This document shows positions 63,967 through 64,000 of a DNA stretch of 64,000 nucleotides, piece by piece. The notes beneath the pieces were generated by a model. The model did no database searches, was not told the DNA's origin, and saw nothing but the letters and a program-made list of their open reading frames with translations. The position numbers and the translations under genes were made by a program. How positions within the stretch are numbered: position 1 is the stretch's first letter; every line of letters starts with the position of its first letter. The stretch is taken from contig CAMHMZ010000004.1 of NCBI GenBank assembly GCA_946186375.1, positions 1 to 64,000 of the forward strand, in the 5' to 3' direction. The stretch is from an uncultured Clostridia bacterium. GTDB lineage: Bacteria; Bacillota; Clostridia; Oscillospirales; Oscillospiraceae.

Positions 63967-64000
63967 GAAGGGAACGGGGGATAAAACGCGAAAAATGACG

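Noticed and set aside
1-64000. tRNA or rRNA genes
   Set aside because: Reading both strands, no tRNA cloverleaf with GTTCGA-type T-loop and CCA-side stem, and no rRNA sequence was recognised; a covariance search was not possible.

Overview
The window looks like chromosomal core of a GC-rich, spore-forming Firmicute of class Clostridia, most likely the Oscillospiraceae/Ruminococcaceae group. This rests on the IspH-ribosomal protein S1 fusion, a mraZ-led dcw cluster with a SpoVD-type PBP and SpoVE/FtsW, the sporulation genes gerW(ytfJ), yqfC, yqfD and ylbJ, the era-yqzL-recO order, a meso-DAP-type MurE, and Clostridia-type ECF sigma/anti-sigma pairs. I placed it by gene content and order only; no search was run. 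No rRNA, tRNA, CRISPR array, insertion sequence or prophage gene was recognised.

Layout. 1-12.4 kb is regulatory and accessory: three ECF sigma/membrane-protein pairs (1-1668, 4256-5895, 9713-11258), a solute-binding lipoprotein divergent from the first pair, a PI-PLC-like membrane protein, tmcAL, ackA and a monoacylglycerol-lipase-like hydrolase. 12.5-21.8 kb is a long minus-strand run from a strong promoter at 21724-21752: site-2 protease, scpA, scpB, DUF2953, gerW, dacF, RsuA/RluB-type synthase, HI0933/BaiN flavoprotein, cmk, ispH-S1. 21.8-30.8 kb is the dcw cluster (mraZ, rsmH, ftsL, spoVD, murE, mraY, ftsW/spoVE, murG), with a promoter and MraZ boxes in front; murD, ftsQ, ftsA and ftsZ are absent and murF lies 31 kb away. 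30.9-34.4 kb holds uvrC-rsmD-coaD and a helical protein; 34.4-42.2 kb holds yqfC-yqfD-phoH-ybeY-era-yqzL-recO-mutS2-ptsH.

42.2-52.7 kb is mixed: ylbJ, a rhodanese, a sugar nucleotidyltransferase with galE, an EamA transporter, a large coiled-coil membrane protein of unknown role, dus, DUF975 and an EF-G paralogue. 52.7-55.8 kb holds a degenerate SGNH-like protein and then a two-gene MotA/MotB-like ion-driven motor pair resembling the ZorA/ZorB core of Zorya defence, but with no ZorC/D/E partner nearby. 55.8-64 kb carries a carboxylesterase, an acyltransferase/PAP2 pair, an FMN alpha-hydroxy-acid oxidase, a second PAP2 protein, a HAD phosphatase, murF and a DEDDh exonuclease.

The best candidates for undescribed biology are the orphan ZorAB-like pair (53808-55789), the unknown coiled-coil membrane protein (46636-48402), the inverted-repeat divergent ECF promoter (1726-1781), the PI-PLC-like protein lacking its second catalytic histidine, and the murF/exonuclease promoters that share overlapping -35 boxes. 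Promoters, terminators and start codons were called by eye.
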